Positions 25,241 to 34,531 of a stretch of 64,000 bases of DNA are shown here, piece after piece. The notes under the pieces are model-generated. The model searched no databases. It was not told the origin of the DNA and worked only from the letters and a program-made list of their open reading frames with translations. The number at the start of each line of letters is the position of its first letter. Position 1 is the first letter of the stretch. Origin of the DNA: CAG-877 sp045125935 (GTDB lineage: Bacteria; Bacillota_I; Bacilli_A; RF39; UBA660); NCBI GenBank assembly GCA_045125935.1, contig JBGVNW010000053.1, positions 22,957 to 86,956 on the forward strand, in the 5' to 3' direction. A program made the translations under genes and the position numbers.

Positions 25241-25751
25241 AATATTTACCTCTTTCAAATACCCCTCGTTTTTGGTAATGTCTTATTATTTTAGCCTCAA
25301 CTTGTCTATTTAGTCCAGTTATTTTTAAATCTTTTTCTCCTAATGGATCAACTAGAATAGTCATAATTCTAAATCTATTACCTGATAAAACATCTGTAAC
25401 TATCTGATCACCTATCATTACCATTTCTTTTTTCTTTAAATTATATTGTTTCTTTATTTTACTTAAATTTCTAGTTGAAGGCTTAAGCCCAAAAGAAAAT
25501 CCTCCAATACCTAATTCTTTTAAATAAGGTGCTAACCTACTCTTTGTATTATTAGAATTAATAAGTATTAAAAAATCTTTTTGTAATCTTTTAAGTAATT
25601 TTTTAACTCTCACTGGGCACTTTTTCTGATCAACCATTCCAAGAGTATTATCAAGATCAAAGATTAAACAAGTAATACCCATTTCTTTTAATTTTTGATA
25701 ATCAATCTCAAATATATTCTTACGATACATCGTTGGTTTAAACAAATTCAT
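25233..25751 (-). CDS. yqeG: YqeG-family HAD-IIIA phosphatase
   Basis: The 172-residue protein carries HAD motif I DLDNTLGMVD, motif II LLINSNN and motif IV GDQIVTDVLSGNR, the pattern of YqeG. It is a predicted cytoplasmic phosphatase, possibly acting on a phospholipid-type substrate in the family (PGP phosphatases share this fold), so it could provide phosphatidylglycerol. It overlaps yqeH, with which it is conserved as a pair in Firmicutes. It starts with an ATG about 7 nt after a GGTGATTTC. Confidence 0.92.
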   Translation of the reverse strand: MNLFKPTMYRKNIFEIDYQKLKEMGITCLIFDLDNTLGMVDQKKCPVRVKKLLKRLQKDFLILINSNNTKSRLAPYLKELGIGGFSFGLKPSTRNLSKIKKQYNLKKKEMVMIGDQIVTDVLSGNRFRIMTILVDPLGEKDLKITGLNRQVEAKIIRHYQKRGVFERGKYYE

Positions 25752-25793
25752 GAAATCACCTGAAACAATTATATACTATTTTTTAGAATTAGT

Positions 25794-27224
25794 CTAATTA
25801 TTTACTCTTTGCGTAATCATCTCTGTTGACATAGTTATCTTCTCAAAAGTATAACCACTCTCTTTTCCATAACGAATTATACTTCGAAGTGCATCTCTCG
25901 TACATGTCTTTATATCATGCATTAAAACCATATTAACCTTGTTTTTTGATAAGTTATTAATTACGTTATTAACAATTTGCTCAGAAGTAGGACTACCTCC
26001 AGCAGCATCTCCGCTCGAAACATTCCAATCATAATAACGATAGCCTCTATTTAATACTTCACTAGTTAAGGTTGACATAATTCCTTGAGAATATCTCCTA
26101 CTTATTGTATTACTAGAACCTCCAGGAAAACGAATAATTTTTGACTCTTGCCCAGTAATATTTTTAACTCTTTCAGAGATAATATTTAAATCATTAAAAT
26201 ATGAGTCAACTGATGCATAAACTACTGAATAATTATGAGTTGCAGTATGAAGTGCAATGGTATGACCTTCATCATAGGCTCTTTTTATTAATTCATCAGG
26301 GCCTGTATTAGTAACAAAAAATGTTGCCTCTACTCCTTCTTCTTTTAAAATATCCAAAATAATATTAGTAGTTCCCCATCTAGGGCCATCATCAAATGTT
26401 AAATATATTGTTCCATTCCTATTACGTTCTGATACAATGACTAATCTTTTTATACTAGAACTATTTCCTGCTTTATCACTAACTTTATAAGTAAGTTCAT
26501 ATTTACCAACCTTATTAATATCAACATTTCCCTCTACAATAACTGAACTATTTAAATCATCACAATTATCTGTAACACTAACGCCAGGATCAGTAAAGTT
26601 CTCACCTACAAAAGCATAAACAGTATCACTACCATTTAAAGATATAACTGGAGCTTCCTTATCTTCATAAATAATATTTCTACTAATACTTGTCTTATTA
26701 CCATGTTCATCCGCAACAGAATAAGTAATTTTACTTTCCTTATTTTCTACTTTAACTTTATTCGTAATATCGCCTTCATATACGTCATTAGCCGAATATT
26801 CTTCTTGAACATACTCCCTACCAGGACAAATATATATATCATCATTACTAACTAATTTAATAACAGGCGCACTCTTATCAGTAACTTTTACCTTTCTCAC
26901 AACATTTTTCTTGAAACCACCAATATCAATACTGTATTTAATCTCATAATCACCTAATTTTTTAGAATTAACATTATTCTTCACTTTAACTTTATCTGTA
27001 ACATCATCATGTAAAAAATACGCTGAATACCCCTCTTCCTTATATTCTTCTAAATAATCAAGTTCTACATATTTTGAACCATCTAGTAAAATATTTGGAA
27101 GTAATAAAAAATTATAAATACAAATTGCTAAAACTATTAAAAATATAATCACCACAAAATACAAAATCATTTCTTTTCTACCCTTAAATACACTCAATAA
27201 TCTTCTATTATACTTATTTACCAT
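25794..27224 (-). CDS. Membrane-anchored polysaccharide deacetylase with three Ig-like domains
   Basis: The 476-residue protein has one membrane anchor (about residues 20-44), three tandem DUF5011-type beta-sandwich domains (about 46-115, 119-187, 191-265), then a NodB deacetylase domain. The NodB motifs are TFDDGP (275-280), HTATHNYS, RFPGGSSN and DWNVSSGDA, so all are intact. It is expected to remove acetyl groups from peptidoglycan or another wall glycan outside the membrane. It is an independent gene with spacers on both sides. Confidence 0.92.
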   Translation of the reverse strand: MVNKYNRRLLSVFKGRKEMILYFVVIIFLIVLAICIYNFLLLPNILLDGSKYVELDYLEEYKEEGYSAYFLHDDVTDKVKVKNNVNSKKLGDYEIKYSIDIGGFKKNVVRKVKVTDKSAPVIKLVSNDDIYICPGREYVQEEYSANDVYEGDITNKVKVENKESKITYSVADEHGNKTSISRNIIYEDKEAPVISLNGSDTVYAFVGENFTDPGVSVTDNCDDLNSSVIVEGNVDINKVGKYELTYKVSDKAGNSSSIKRLVIVSERNRNGTIYLTFDDGPRWGTTNIILDILKEEGVEATFFVTNTGPDELIKRAYDEGHTIALHTATHNYSVVYASVDSYFNDLNIISERVKNITGQESKIIRFPGGSSNTISRRYSQGIMSTLTSEVLNRGYRYYDWNVSSGDAAGGSPTSEQIVNNVINNLSKNKVNMVLMHDIKTCTRDALRSIIRYGKESGYTFEKITMSTEMITQRVNN

Positions 27225-27315
27225 TTTACCACCTACAAATAAATCAACATAATTGTATCAAAACTACATCTCAAAGTCCATTATACTAAAGATAATTATA
27301 AAGTTTTCCATCACC

Positions 27316-27368
27316 AAAAGACAATAGAAACAACCTTTCTTCCTAATAAGAAAAATCATTCTATTGTC
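27316..27368 (-). terminator. Terminator after the 27411-28372 operon
   Basis: On the minus strand GACAATAGAA pairs with TTCTATTGTC (27359-27368 with 27320-27329), with a smaller inner stem TTTCTT/AAGAAA, then TTTTGG. Confidence 0.7.
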
Positions 27369-27410
27369 TACTAAATAATCTAATAAACCTAATATAAAAA
27401 GATTAACTTT

Positions 27411-27923
27411 CTATTTAGACCATGCACAACAATTATCATACCATATATCCTCGGCTGCCTCCTCAGCTTCAGCTCTATCTAGTGATGAATGATCATATGG
27501 TTTACCATAAATAGGATCACCATTTGCAGCTGTATCAATTTGATCAGCCCTTATGTGTGGCTCTAAACTATCAAACACTTCTTCTTCTTTTGTCAAAGCT
27601 AATGATAAAGCAGAACGATCTATATCCATACCATTTTGAATACTTGTACAATAACCTTGTGCAAGAAGAAGACATTCTGCTACTTTTCCATAAACAAAAT
27701 TTAAATCATTTTCATAGTTTTCCACTAAAGTATAATAAAGATTTGTATCTCCCGATCTAAAAGCTTCCTCATCATCTTTTATTTGCTCAAAAGTTCTTGT
27801 TGCACTTTTAAAAGGACCATCATCATATAATTTTTTAAATATTTTTTTCTTGTCTCCGACTCTAGCATAGCAACTATTAAATTCACCACTATTTACTACT
27901 GATTTTGCTTCTTTATAAGTCAT
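27411..27923 (-). CDS. Unknown protein (170 aa), second gene of a two-gene operon
   Basis: I do not recognise this 170-residue acidic protein. It starts MTYKEAKSVVNSGEFNSCYARV, has a helical middle and a C-terminal acidic block DRAEAEEAAEDIWYDNCCAW with two adjacent Cys. No signal peptide or membrane segment is seen. It starts at the stop of the preceding gene (TAATG, one-base overlap), so translation is coupled. Lies next to sigK, which may hint at a sporulation-linked or lineage-specific role, but that is inference. Confidence 0.6.
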   Translation of the reverse strand: MTYKEAKSVVNSGEFNSCYARVGDKKKIFKKLYDDGPFKSATRTFEQIKDDEEAFRSGDTNLYYTLVENYENDLNFVYGKVAECLLLAQGYCTSIQNGMDIDRSALSLALTKEEEVFDSLEPHIRADQIDTAANGDPIYGKPYDHSSLDRAEAEEAAEDIWYDNCCAWSK

Positions 27924-28372
27924 TATTCCATCACCCTACTATCTTCTCCAATTTGTCCAACTACAACTGTTTCTTCTACTACGCTTTCATCTTCAACAAC
28001 AAACTCAGGAAGTGTTGTCATAACAGTATCACTTACTGCAACATCTTCTGATAATGTAAGATTTGCATTATTCGAATAATCTATAATGTAATTAATCATT
28101 TCTTCTAAGGTATCATCAAAAATATTCTTTGCTTCTAAAATATCAGAATCATATTCCGCTTTTTTCTTTTTTATTCTCTGATCCGCAGGTGGATTTCCTT
28201 TCGCATAAGGACTAATAACTGAATCAAAAACTGCATCAGTATTTTCACATTCATCAAGCCATTCTTTAAAGTCTTTGTACATCAAATTAGCATCATTAAC
28301 TAACTCGTCTGTAGCAGAAGGGCTATAGTAGACTTGATCATCTCCGATAATATCTGTATATTCACTACTCAT
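27923..28372 (-). CDS. Unknown protein (149 aa), first gene of a strong-promoter operon
   Basis: This 149-residue acidic protein starts MSSEYTDIIGDDQVYYS. Its middle is helical and charged (ADQRIKKKKAEYDSDIL, DDTLEEMINYIIDY), with a C-terminal Val/Glu-rich tail. It has no signal, membrane span or known motif. GGGAGGATACGTTTT precedes the ATG at 28372; the longer frame starts within the promoter leader. Strong promoter and coupling suggest it is expressed well. Helical small-protein families such as WXG100-like proteins are possible, but WxG is absent. Confidence 0.6.
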   Translation of the reverse strand: MSSEYTDIIGDDQVYYSPSATDELVNDANLMYKDFKEWLDECENTDAVFDSVISPYAKGNPPADQRIKKKKAEYDSDILEAKNIFDDTLEEMINYIIDYSNNANLTLSEDVAVSDTVMTTLPEFVVEDESVVEETVVVGQIGEDSRVME

Positions 28373-28416
28373 AAAACGTATCCTCCCTACCTGATATATT
28401 ACCATTATTTAAAACA

Positions 28417-28445
28417 AATATATCAATTTTTAAAAATCATGTCAA
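28417..28445 (-). promoter_or_regulatory. Strong promoter of the unknown two-gene operon
   Basis: Minus strand TTGACA (28440-28445), 17 nt, TATATT (28417-28422) with an upstream TG. It is among the best promoters in the window. Confidence 0.85.
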
Positions 28446-28483
28446 TGTTAAGAGGGAAAAACAAGAAAATAAGTACACAAAGA

Positions 28484-29176
28484 TTAATAATTATTTTCTC
28501 TCATAAATTCACGCAAAATTTTCATCAAAGCCCGTTTTTCTATTCTAGAAACATAACTACGAGAAATACCAAGTTTTTTCGATATCATTTTCTGTGTCTC
28601 CTCATCATTATTATTTAAACCATATCTCCTACTTATAATTTCTCTTTCCCTGGAATTCAATACCTTCATATATTTATTCAATAACTTAATTTTATCTTTT
28701 AAATCTATATCTTCTAAAAAATCAACATTTGGTGTCTTTAAAACATCCATTATCGCAATTTCATTACCATCCTTATCATACCCAACTGTTTCATTTATTG
28801 ATATATCACGACTATAACGATTATTACTTCTAAAATACATTAATATTTCATTTTCAATACACCTCGCACAATAAGTAGTTATTTTAACCCCTTTATCCAA
28901 TGAAAATGTATCTACACCCTTTATAAGACCAATTGTCCCAATACTAATCAAATCATCATTACTAACTAACTTACTATCAAATTTCTTTGCAATATGTGCA
29001 ACTAATCTCAAATTATGTTCAATTAATTTATTACGAGCCTCCTTATCCCCCTCAATTTTCTTAACTATACACAAATTTTCCTCTTCAGCTGATAATGGTT
29101 CAGGAAACACTTCATTCGAATAAGACCCCATAAAACAAAATAAACCTCTTAATAATTCAAAAACATTAAAAAACAT
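28484..29176 (-). CDS. sigK: Mother-cell sigma factor K precursor (pro-sigma-K)
   Basis: The 230-residue sigma-70 protein matches SigK: FPEPLSAEEENLCIVKKIEGD, EARNKLIEHNLRLVAHIAKKF, SIGTIGLIKGVDTF and YCARCIENEILMYFR, ending with the HTH LGISRSYVSRIEKRALMKI. The first 20 residues are hydrophobic (FELLRGLFCFMG), like the Bacillus pro-sequence removed by SpoIVFB. The gene is continuous, with no skin-type insertion. AGGAGGATTAT precedes the ATG. The upstream minus-strand CATATAAT (29193-29200) could be a -10 of a sporulation sigma factor, but the -35 is not clear. Confidence 0.93.
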   Translation of the reverse strand: MFFNVFELLRGLFCFMGSYSNEVFPEPLSAEEENLCIVKKIEGDKEARNKLIEHNLRLVAHIAKKFDSKLVSNDDLISIGTIGLIKGVDTFSLDKGVKITTYCARCIENEILMYFRSNNRYSRDISINETVGYDKDGNEIAIMDVLKTPNVDFLEDIDLKDKIKLLNKYMKVLNSREREIISRRYGLNNNDEETQKMISKKLGISRSYVSRIEKRALMKILREFMRENNY

Positions 29177-29214
29177 ATAATCCTCCTAAAGAATTATATG
29201 TCGAAATATTGTAA

Positions 29215-30624
29215 TTATTTTCTTCCAAATTTACTTAAAAGTAATTTTTTTCCAGAATTTAGGAAATCTTTATTCATAACTATTGCGTAAATTACTACAA
29301 CAATAAGATTAATAATATTTAAAATTAAATTTTTTTGGTAATAAAGAATAATTGAAAAAGTAAAAATCAACACCGTCTTTATAACCAATCCATCTTCATA
29401 TTTAATATTTATATATTTTTTTAAATCTATATGTCTATATATCATCATTATAAAGTAAGATACTGCAGTAGAAATAGATGCTGCATATAAACCAATATAT
29501 TTAATAAATAAAACATTAACTACTATATTAATAACTGCTCCAAGAATTGAAACAGTAGCAACTTGTTTAGTCATTTTCTTCGCAATATAAACTGCACTAT
29601 ATAAACAAATAACTACATTAAATACTGCCCCAAGAACAAGAATTGGTATCTGATCAAATGCTGCATTATATTTACTATTAATTAGTAATGGAAATACAAA
29701 GGGCATGCAAGCAATCATTCCTACTCCAAGAGAGGTAAATAATTTAGTAACTGTATTTGATATATCTGAGAAAAACGCATCTCGATCAGGACTATTTATA
29801 TGTAATGCTGCTGACTCGCTCCAGCTTAAATTAAATACTCCTAATAAGCTTGATAAAATAGTTGGAAATTTATTGCTAACAGCATATAATCCATTTGCAG
29901 CAGTACCAAGTACAAATGAAATAATTGTTCTATCAGAAACATTAACTATCCACCAACTGATCCCATTAGGTACTAGTGGTATTGAATAACGATGCATATC
30001 TTTAATTAGTTTTTTATCTACTAATTTAAAATTAATAAGTTTATATAATCTAAGTCTAACAAATAAATATAAAGCACCAAGTCCATTAGCAAGGGCCATT
30101 GATATAATCATACCCATTGCCCCAAGTCTTAAAAAAGCAATTAAAAATATATTTGAAACTATTGTAAAAGCACCAGTAATAAGACAACTAATTGAATAAT
30201 CAAGAGTTCGTCCCATACCACGCGAAATCTGTAAGAAATTACCTGATAATGTACAAATAATTATATCAACTAAAATTAACCATCTAAAATCAAGTTTCCA
30301 AAACTGCGTTACAATTATATAAGCAACTGTAAATAAACTAAGCGCAACAAGTAATATAAAAAAATTATTACTCATTAATTTCTTTGTCTCTTTATCTTTT
30401 CCTCTACTATCAACCAAATATCTAAAAATACTCATTTCAAGTTCTAATGTAATAATTGGTACTAATAAAGTTACATATGTTGTTATTAAATCAACTATTC
30501 CATAATCACCAGTAGATAAATATCCTGTATAAAGCGGTAATAAGAAAAATGATATTAACTGTGTACATACTTTACCACAAAATATTATAATCGTATTTTT
30601 CATTAAAGCTGTCTTTTTACTCAT
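29215..30624 (-). CDS. Polysaccharide/lipid flippase, Wzx/MATE-like
   Basis: This 469-residue protein is a polytopic membrane protein with 12-14 hydrophobic segments and the MOP-superfamily start KNTIIIFCGKVCTQLISFFLLPLYTG, with YGIVDLITTYVTLLVPIITLELE and a later LSWSESAALHIN motif seen in MviN/Wzx-type proteins. It likely flips a lipid-linked glycan or teichoic precursor across the membrane. It overlaps by 4 nt with the upstream VanZ-family gene, suggesting a cell-surface pathway. The exact substrate is unknown. Confidence 0.85.
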   Translation of the reverse strand: MSKKTALMKNTIIIFCGKVCTQLISFFLLPLYTGYLSTGDYGIVDLITTYVTLLVPIITLELEMSIFRYLVDSRGKDKETKKLMSNNFFILLVALSLFTVAYIIVTQFWKLDFRWLILVDIIICTLSGNFLQISRGMGRTLDYSISCLITGAFTIVSNIFLIAFLRLGAMGMIISMALANGLGALYLFVRLRLYKLINFKLVDKKLIKDMHRYSIPLVPNGISWWIVNVSDRTIISFVLGTAANGLYAVSNKFPTILSSLLGVFNLSWSESAALHINSPDRDAFFSDISNTVTKLFTSLGVGMIACMPFVFPLLINSKYNAAFDQIPILVLGAVFNVVICLYSAVYIAKKMTKQVATVSILGAVINIVVNVLFIKYIGLYAASISTAVSYFIMMIYRHIDLKKYINIKYEDGLVIKTVLIFTFSIILYYQKNLILNIINLIVVVIYAIVMNKDFLNSGKKLLLSKFGRK

Positions 30625-31079
30625 ACTTTTCCTCCCTTTATTTTAGTATAAATTAATTTATATAGATAAATACCAGTAAACGCACCTAACGTATCAAGAC
30701 CTACATCACTTATCTGTCCACTCCTACCAGAAACAAATAATTGATGAACCTCATCACTACATGCATATAAAAAGGCCAGAAAAACTGATAGTAACACTAG
30801 TTTTTTATTTAAAGACATAAATTCTCCACAAAAACTAATAATTAAAATTCCTAATACTAAATACACAAAAAAATGTGCACCTTTTCGTACCGGCAAGACT
30901 AAATAAGTAATCCATTTTTCTTTCTCTTCATCATTTAAATCACGATCTAAAAAAAACTCTACCGTCTTAATAATAACACTATCGCTTTTTTTAGTTGAAA
31001 CTACTGCTGAATCATTTGAGAATGAAAATATTAAACCCATCCAAAGAATAACCAGAAGTAATTTGATAATTTTTTTCAT
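30621..31079 (-). CDS. VanZ-family membrane protein
   Basis: The 152-residue protein shows VanZ features: MGLIFSFSNDSAVVS near the N-terminus, RKGAHFFVYLVLGIL, and the signature ACSDEVHQLFVSGRSG with QISDVGLDTLGAFTG. It has four membrane segments. VanZ-type proteins are linked to teicoplanin resistance and to phosphoinositol or glycan chemistry in some species, but most are unassigned. It precedes the flippase gene with a 4-nt overlap, so both probably act in surface glycan metabolism. Confidence 0.85.
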   Translation of the reverse strand: MKKIIKLLLVILWMGLIFSFSNDSAVVSTKKSDSVIIKTVEFFLDRDLNDEEKEKWITYLVLPVRKGAHFFVYLVLGILIISFCGEFMSLNKKLVLLSVFLAFLYACSDEVHQLFVSGRSGQISDVGLDTLGAFTGIYLYKLIYTKIKGGKV

Positions 31080-31142
31080 ATCTTCACCCTAATTAAATAT
31101 ATCGAAAATAAAAGAAAAAAGCAAGAAATTGCCCCATCCATT

Positions 31143-31787
31143 TTATTTATTACTAATCACTTTACAAAAACTTCTATCAGTACCACGTCTAAATTCTTCT
31201 GGAAAAGCTTCTACTAGTGGTACTAACAAGTAGTTTATATCATTCAATTCTTCTTTTGAAACACCATCAAATCTGTGTTCTACTACATCTCTAAATAAAT
31301 TTTCTACATCTTCACTTATTTTTCTCTCTACTGACATTCCCGTATAGTTTTTTACCACTTTTCGTAAAACTCCCTGATAAGGTTCCCATTCTAATACTTT
31401 ATCTCTTAAACTAAAGATAGGTCTACATTTCCCAAAATACCACTTTTTAGGTCTAAGATATTTTCCTCCAGATGGTCTTTCATCATATGATAAAGAACAC
31501 CCAGTATCAGTTAATCTACTGCACCTTGTTTTCATCGAAATTAAATCAACTACATCACGATTAGTATTTCTAGCTCTTAAGTACAAGAATGGAAAAGAAA
31601 CCAACTTATCATTAACTCTTACAAAATCAAGAGCAGCAACTATCGATATATTACCTTCACTAAGTATTTCCAATAATGACTTATAGGATAAATCCTCAAA
31701 ATCTTCTGGCCAATAATCACAACCTGACTTCTTACAGCATTTACCACCACATCTAGAACAAGTATTTAAATTTTCTATTATCTCCAT
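31143..31787 (-). CDS. YkgJ-like cysteine-cluster protein
   Basis: This 214-residue protein starts with a CSRCGGKCCKKSGC cluster, a zinc/iron-chelating motif of the YkgJ type, and has more Cys in MKTRCSRLTDTGCSLSYDERP and YFGKCRP, with a conserved ERPSGGKYLRPKKWYF segment. The cluster suggests Fe-S or Zn binding and possibly redox maturation; function is unknown in the family. It is bounded by spacers. The ATG is preceded by a weak GGAAGTGATAGT. Confidence 0.7.
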   Translation of the reverse strand: MEIIENLNTCSRCGGKCCKKSGCDYWPEDFEDLSYKSLLEILSEGNISIVAALDFVRVNDKLVSFPFLYLRARNTNRDVVDLISMKTRCSRLTDTGCSLSYDERPSGGKYLRPKKWYFGKCRPIFSLRDKVLEWEPYQGVLRKVVKNYTGMSVERKISEDVENLFRDVVEHRFDGVSKEELNDINYLLVPLVEAFPEEFRRGTDRSFCKVISNK

Positions 31788-31844
31788 ACTATCACTTCCG
31801 TTTTAGAGCCTATTTTAACACAACAAAGAGTAAAATACAATAAA

Positions 31845-31865
31845 GAAGCACCTAAGTGCCTCTAT
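31845..31865 (-). terminator. Terminator of the YjcZ-like gene
   Basis: Stem AGGCAC/GTGCTT (one G-T pair) with a short loop, followed by CTTTATTGTATTTT on the minus strand. Confidence 0.45.
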
Positions 31866-31867
31866 AT

Positions 31868-31999
31868 TTATCTACAACAACTATGTCCGTCGTTACCTCT
31901 ACATAAAAATAAAATTATAAATACGATTAAGATAATCCAAATCCAAGCATTATTGTTATTGTTGTTGCAACCGCAGCCGCAGCCTCCACCGTAATACAT
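31868..31999 (-). CDS. YjcZ-like small Gly/Cys-rich membrane protein
   Basis: At 43 residues, this protein starts MYYGGGCGCGCNNNNNN, followed by a membrane helix AWIWIILIVFIILFLC and a Cys/Arg end. That is the design of YjcZ-family sporulation peptides, which combine a Gly-rich head with one helix. I start it at 31999, where AAAGGAGAGAAGTTT precedes the ATG; the longer frame is not supported. It agrees with the other sporulation genes (sigK, SpoIIID-like) in this window. A terminator follows. Confidence 0.65.
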   Translation of the reverse strand: MYYGGGCGCGCNNNNNNAWIWIILIVFIILFLCRGNDGHSCCR

Positions 32000-32075
32000 A
32001 AACTTCTCTCCTTTCCCTATATTATATTTATTTAAAAGGACATGATCTATTACAAACGCCCAAAAAAAGAAAGTA

Positions 32076-33524
32076 TTATGAATTAACACTTTCTCTTATA
32101 TTTCTATTCGCAACAGCTTGATAAGCTTCTTCTACATCATTAAAATCTATCTTACCATCTTTTAGTTTCTGATAAGTTTCATTTCCCTTGCCTAAAATCA
32201 ATACTATATCTTTAGGTCCAGCAATATCAATTGCTTTTTGAATTGCCTCTCTTCTATCTACTACAATTTCATAATTATTATAAGTATCTTTAATATCTTG
32301 AATCATCATATTAATTATATCTATTGGCTCTTCACTTCTAGGATCCTCGTATGTAAATATTGCATGTGTTGCATTATCACAAACTGTTTTTCCCATTACT
32401 GGTCTTTTTTGATAATCCCTTTCTCCTGCCGCTCCAATTACAACAATTGATTTATTTATATCAAGTGTATGTACAAAATTTAATAACTTTGCAATCCCAT
32501 TAGGAGTATGTGCATAATCAACCATTACATAATAAGGAGTATTAGTGCTAAGCATATCAAGTCTTCCATCTACTTTTATTTTAGGAATATTTACAAGAAC
32601 ATCTTCTAATTTAAAACCTAAAGCTAAAACACTAAGTAATCCAGCCGCTAAATTATAAACATTAAAATCACCTAGTAAAGGACTAGAAATATCAAACTCA
32701 TCTCCACGATATTTAAAAGTAATTAATGTCTTAGTTGGATATACTTTATAACTAACTATTTGTAATGTATCATCATCATGAGTACCATATGTCAAAACTG
32801 TTCCATTACAAGCATTTTTTACTGTTTCAAATAAACTATCATCTGAATTTAAAATGCAATGACCTTCTTTTTTAGTTTGTTTAAATAATTGTAATTTACA
32901 CTCAACATAATTTTCAAAACTACCATGAATATTTAGATGTTCACTAGTAATATTAGTATAAACACTTAAATCATACATAACAGACTGAAGTCTTCCTCTG
33001 AAAAAAGCCTCACTACTAGCCTCCATCGCTGTGTATTTACAACCAAACTTAACGAATTCATCTAAGTATGCATACAATTTATCCGCATCTGGAGTAGTAT
33101 TAGGATTATCTCCAGTAAAAGCAGCACAACTTCTCCCATTAGTTCCAATATAACCACACAAATTACTGCCTATCAAAGTTTGAATAATAGTAGCTACACT
33201 AGTTTTTCCATCTGTCCCAGTAACACCAATCATTGTCAATTTATGATCTGGATAATCATAAAATTTTTGACATAAGAAAGGAAATTCTCTATTAGTATTA
33301 GAAACTTTAATTACTGGAACATTTTTATGTCCCACATCACGACTTACAAGTATAGCCGCAGCACCATTATTAATCGCATCATCTATAAAATCATGTCTAT
33401 CTGCTGTAACTCCCATAGTACAAACAAATAAATCCCCTTTAGTAACTTCCTTTGAATTAATTTTTATTGACTTTATCTTCGTATCAACTTCTAATCCTGG
33501 ATATAATTCATTTAATTTCTTCAT
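32076..33524 (-). CDS. murE: UDP-N-acetylmuramoyl-tripeptide synthetase (MurE)
   Basis: The 482-residue Mur ligase has the ATP loop GVTGTDGKTSVATI, a MEASSEAFFRGRLQ domain, DYAHTPNGIAKLL and the C-terminal EDPRSEEP. The Arg in that motif resembles the diaminopimelate-type D-x-P-R rather than the lysine type D-N-P-A, so meso-DAP at position 3 is favoured, though the leading Glu is unusual. The start at 33524 follows GGTAGGTGAG and not the GTG inside that site. It is divergent from arginase. Confidence 0.95.
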   Translation of the reverse strand: MKKLNELYPGLEVDTKIKSIKINSKEVTKGDLFVCTMGVTADRHDFIDDAINNGAAAILVSRDVGHKNVPVIKVSNTNREFPFLCQKFYDYPDHKLTMIGVTGTDGKTSVATIIQTLIGSNLCGYIGTNGRSCAAFTGDNPNTTPDADKLYAYLDEFVKFGCKYTAMEASSEAFFRGRLQSVMYDLSVYTNITSEHLNIHGSFENYVECKLQLFKQTKKEGHCILNSDDSLFETVKNACNGTVLTYGTHDDDTLQIVSYKVYPTKTLITFKYRGDEFDISSPLLGDFNVYNLAAGLLSVLALGFKLEDVLVNIPKIKVDGRLDMLSTNTPYYVMVDYAHTPNGIAKLLNFVHTLDINKSIVVIGAAGERDYQKRPVMGKTVCDNATHAIFTYEDPRSEEPIDIINMMIQDIKDTYNNYEIVVDRREAIQKAIDIAGPKDIVLILGKGNETYQKLKDGKIDFNDVEEAYQAVANRNIRESVNS

Positions 33525-33589
33525 TTTACTCACCTACCGTAATTATACATTATTTTTTGTTAAATATAAATAACTAAAAAGCTATTTAC

Positions 33590-33618
33590 TTGATAAACTC
33601 TTAAAAATAAGATAGAAT
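33590..33618 (+). promoter_or_regulatory. Promoter of the arginase gene
   Basis: TTGATA (33590-33595), 17 nt, TAGAAT (33613-33618), 17 nt before the arginase start codon (at 33635). Confidence 0.8.
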
Positions 33619-33634
33619 TAAGTAAGGTGATAAT

Positions 33635-34531
33635 ATGAAAACAATAATAGTCGGAGCTGGTAGTGATTTAGGTGTTCATATCGATGGAGCTCACTTAGGT
33701 CCAGTACAATTAATGAATGATATAAAAAGTTTCTATCAAGGAGAACAAACTCTTTTTCTTCAAGATAAAGATATATTAAAAAGTAGAAATTTATCTGATC
33801 GACGTAAAAATGAGTATGAAATTGATAATTTTAATACTACTGTTTACAATGCAATAGTTGAAAAAATGAAAGAAGATTTTTTTCCTATATTAATTGGTGG
33901 TGATCATTCTGTAGCCGCCGCATCTGCTCTTGCAAGTGCGAAAATTCATGACAATATTGGAATAATTTGGTTTGATGCTCATGCTGATTACAATACTTTT
34001 GATACAACTGTAAGTGGTAATATGCATGGTCTAACTCTTGCGGCAATCACTGGATATAAAAATCATGAACTTCGTTATTTTCATGATGGTAACATTATTC
34101 AAACATCAAAAGCTGTTATTGTAGGTGCCAGAAGTATCGATCCATGGGAAAAAGATAATTTAAAATATTCTGGAATCACAGTTTTTACTGATCAAGATAT
34201 TAAAGAAAAAGGTCTAGAAACTGTTGTCGAAGAAGCATTTAGAATCGCCACTGAAAGAACTAAAGGTGTTCATGTAAGTTTCGATTTAGATTTATTAGAT
34301 CCTGAAATAGCTCCCGGCGTATCAGTTCCAGAATTCAACGGTATTTCTGAAGAAGAAGCTTTAGAAATTAATAAAATTATTCTAAAACATATGGACAAAA
34401 TTGTCTCTTATGACTTAGTAGAATTTAACCCACTACGTGATAAAGATCGTAAAACAGAACAAATAGCTCTAAATTTATTAGCTCAAATAATTAGAGGTGT
34501 CGAAAACAAATATAAACCACAAAAATTTTAA
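33635..34531 (+). CDS. Arginase (ureohydrolase family)
   Basis: The 298-residue protein has the manganese motifs of ureohydrolases: GGDHSVAAA, WFDAHADYN and SFDLDLLDPEIAPG, with GNMHG between the first two. It most resembles arginase (ornithine plus urea), though agmatinase or formiminoglutamase activity cannot be ruled out by sequence reading. The ATG follows AAGGTGATAAT. It is one of only three + strand coding regions here and is flanked by its own promoter and terminator, so it is a single-gene unit. Confidence 0.88.
   Translation: MKTIIVGAGSDLGVHIDGAHLGPVQLMNDIKSFYQGEQTLFLQDKDILKSRNLSDRRKNEYEIDNFNTTVYNAIVEKMKEDFFPILIGGDHSVAAASALASAKIHDNIGIIWFDAHADYNTFDTTVSGNMHGLTLAAITGYKNHELRYFHDGNIIQTSKAVIVGARSIDPWEKDNLKYSGITVFTDQDIKEKGLETVVEEAFRIATERTKGVHVSFDLDLLDPEIAPGVSVPEFNGISEEEALEINKIILKHMDKIVSYDLVEFNPLRDKDRKTEQIALNLLAQIIRGVENKYKPQKF

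Noticed and set aside
28372..28405. Longer N-terminus for the 149-aa protein
   Set aside because: The extension would be in the leader between promoter and a good GGGAGG ribosome site; the shorter start fits.
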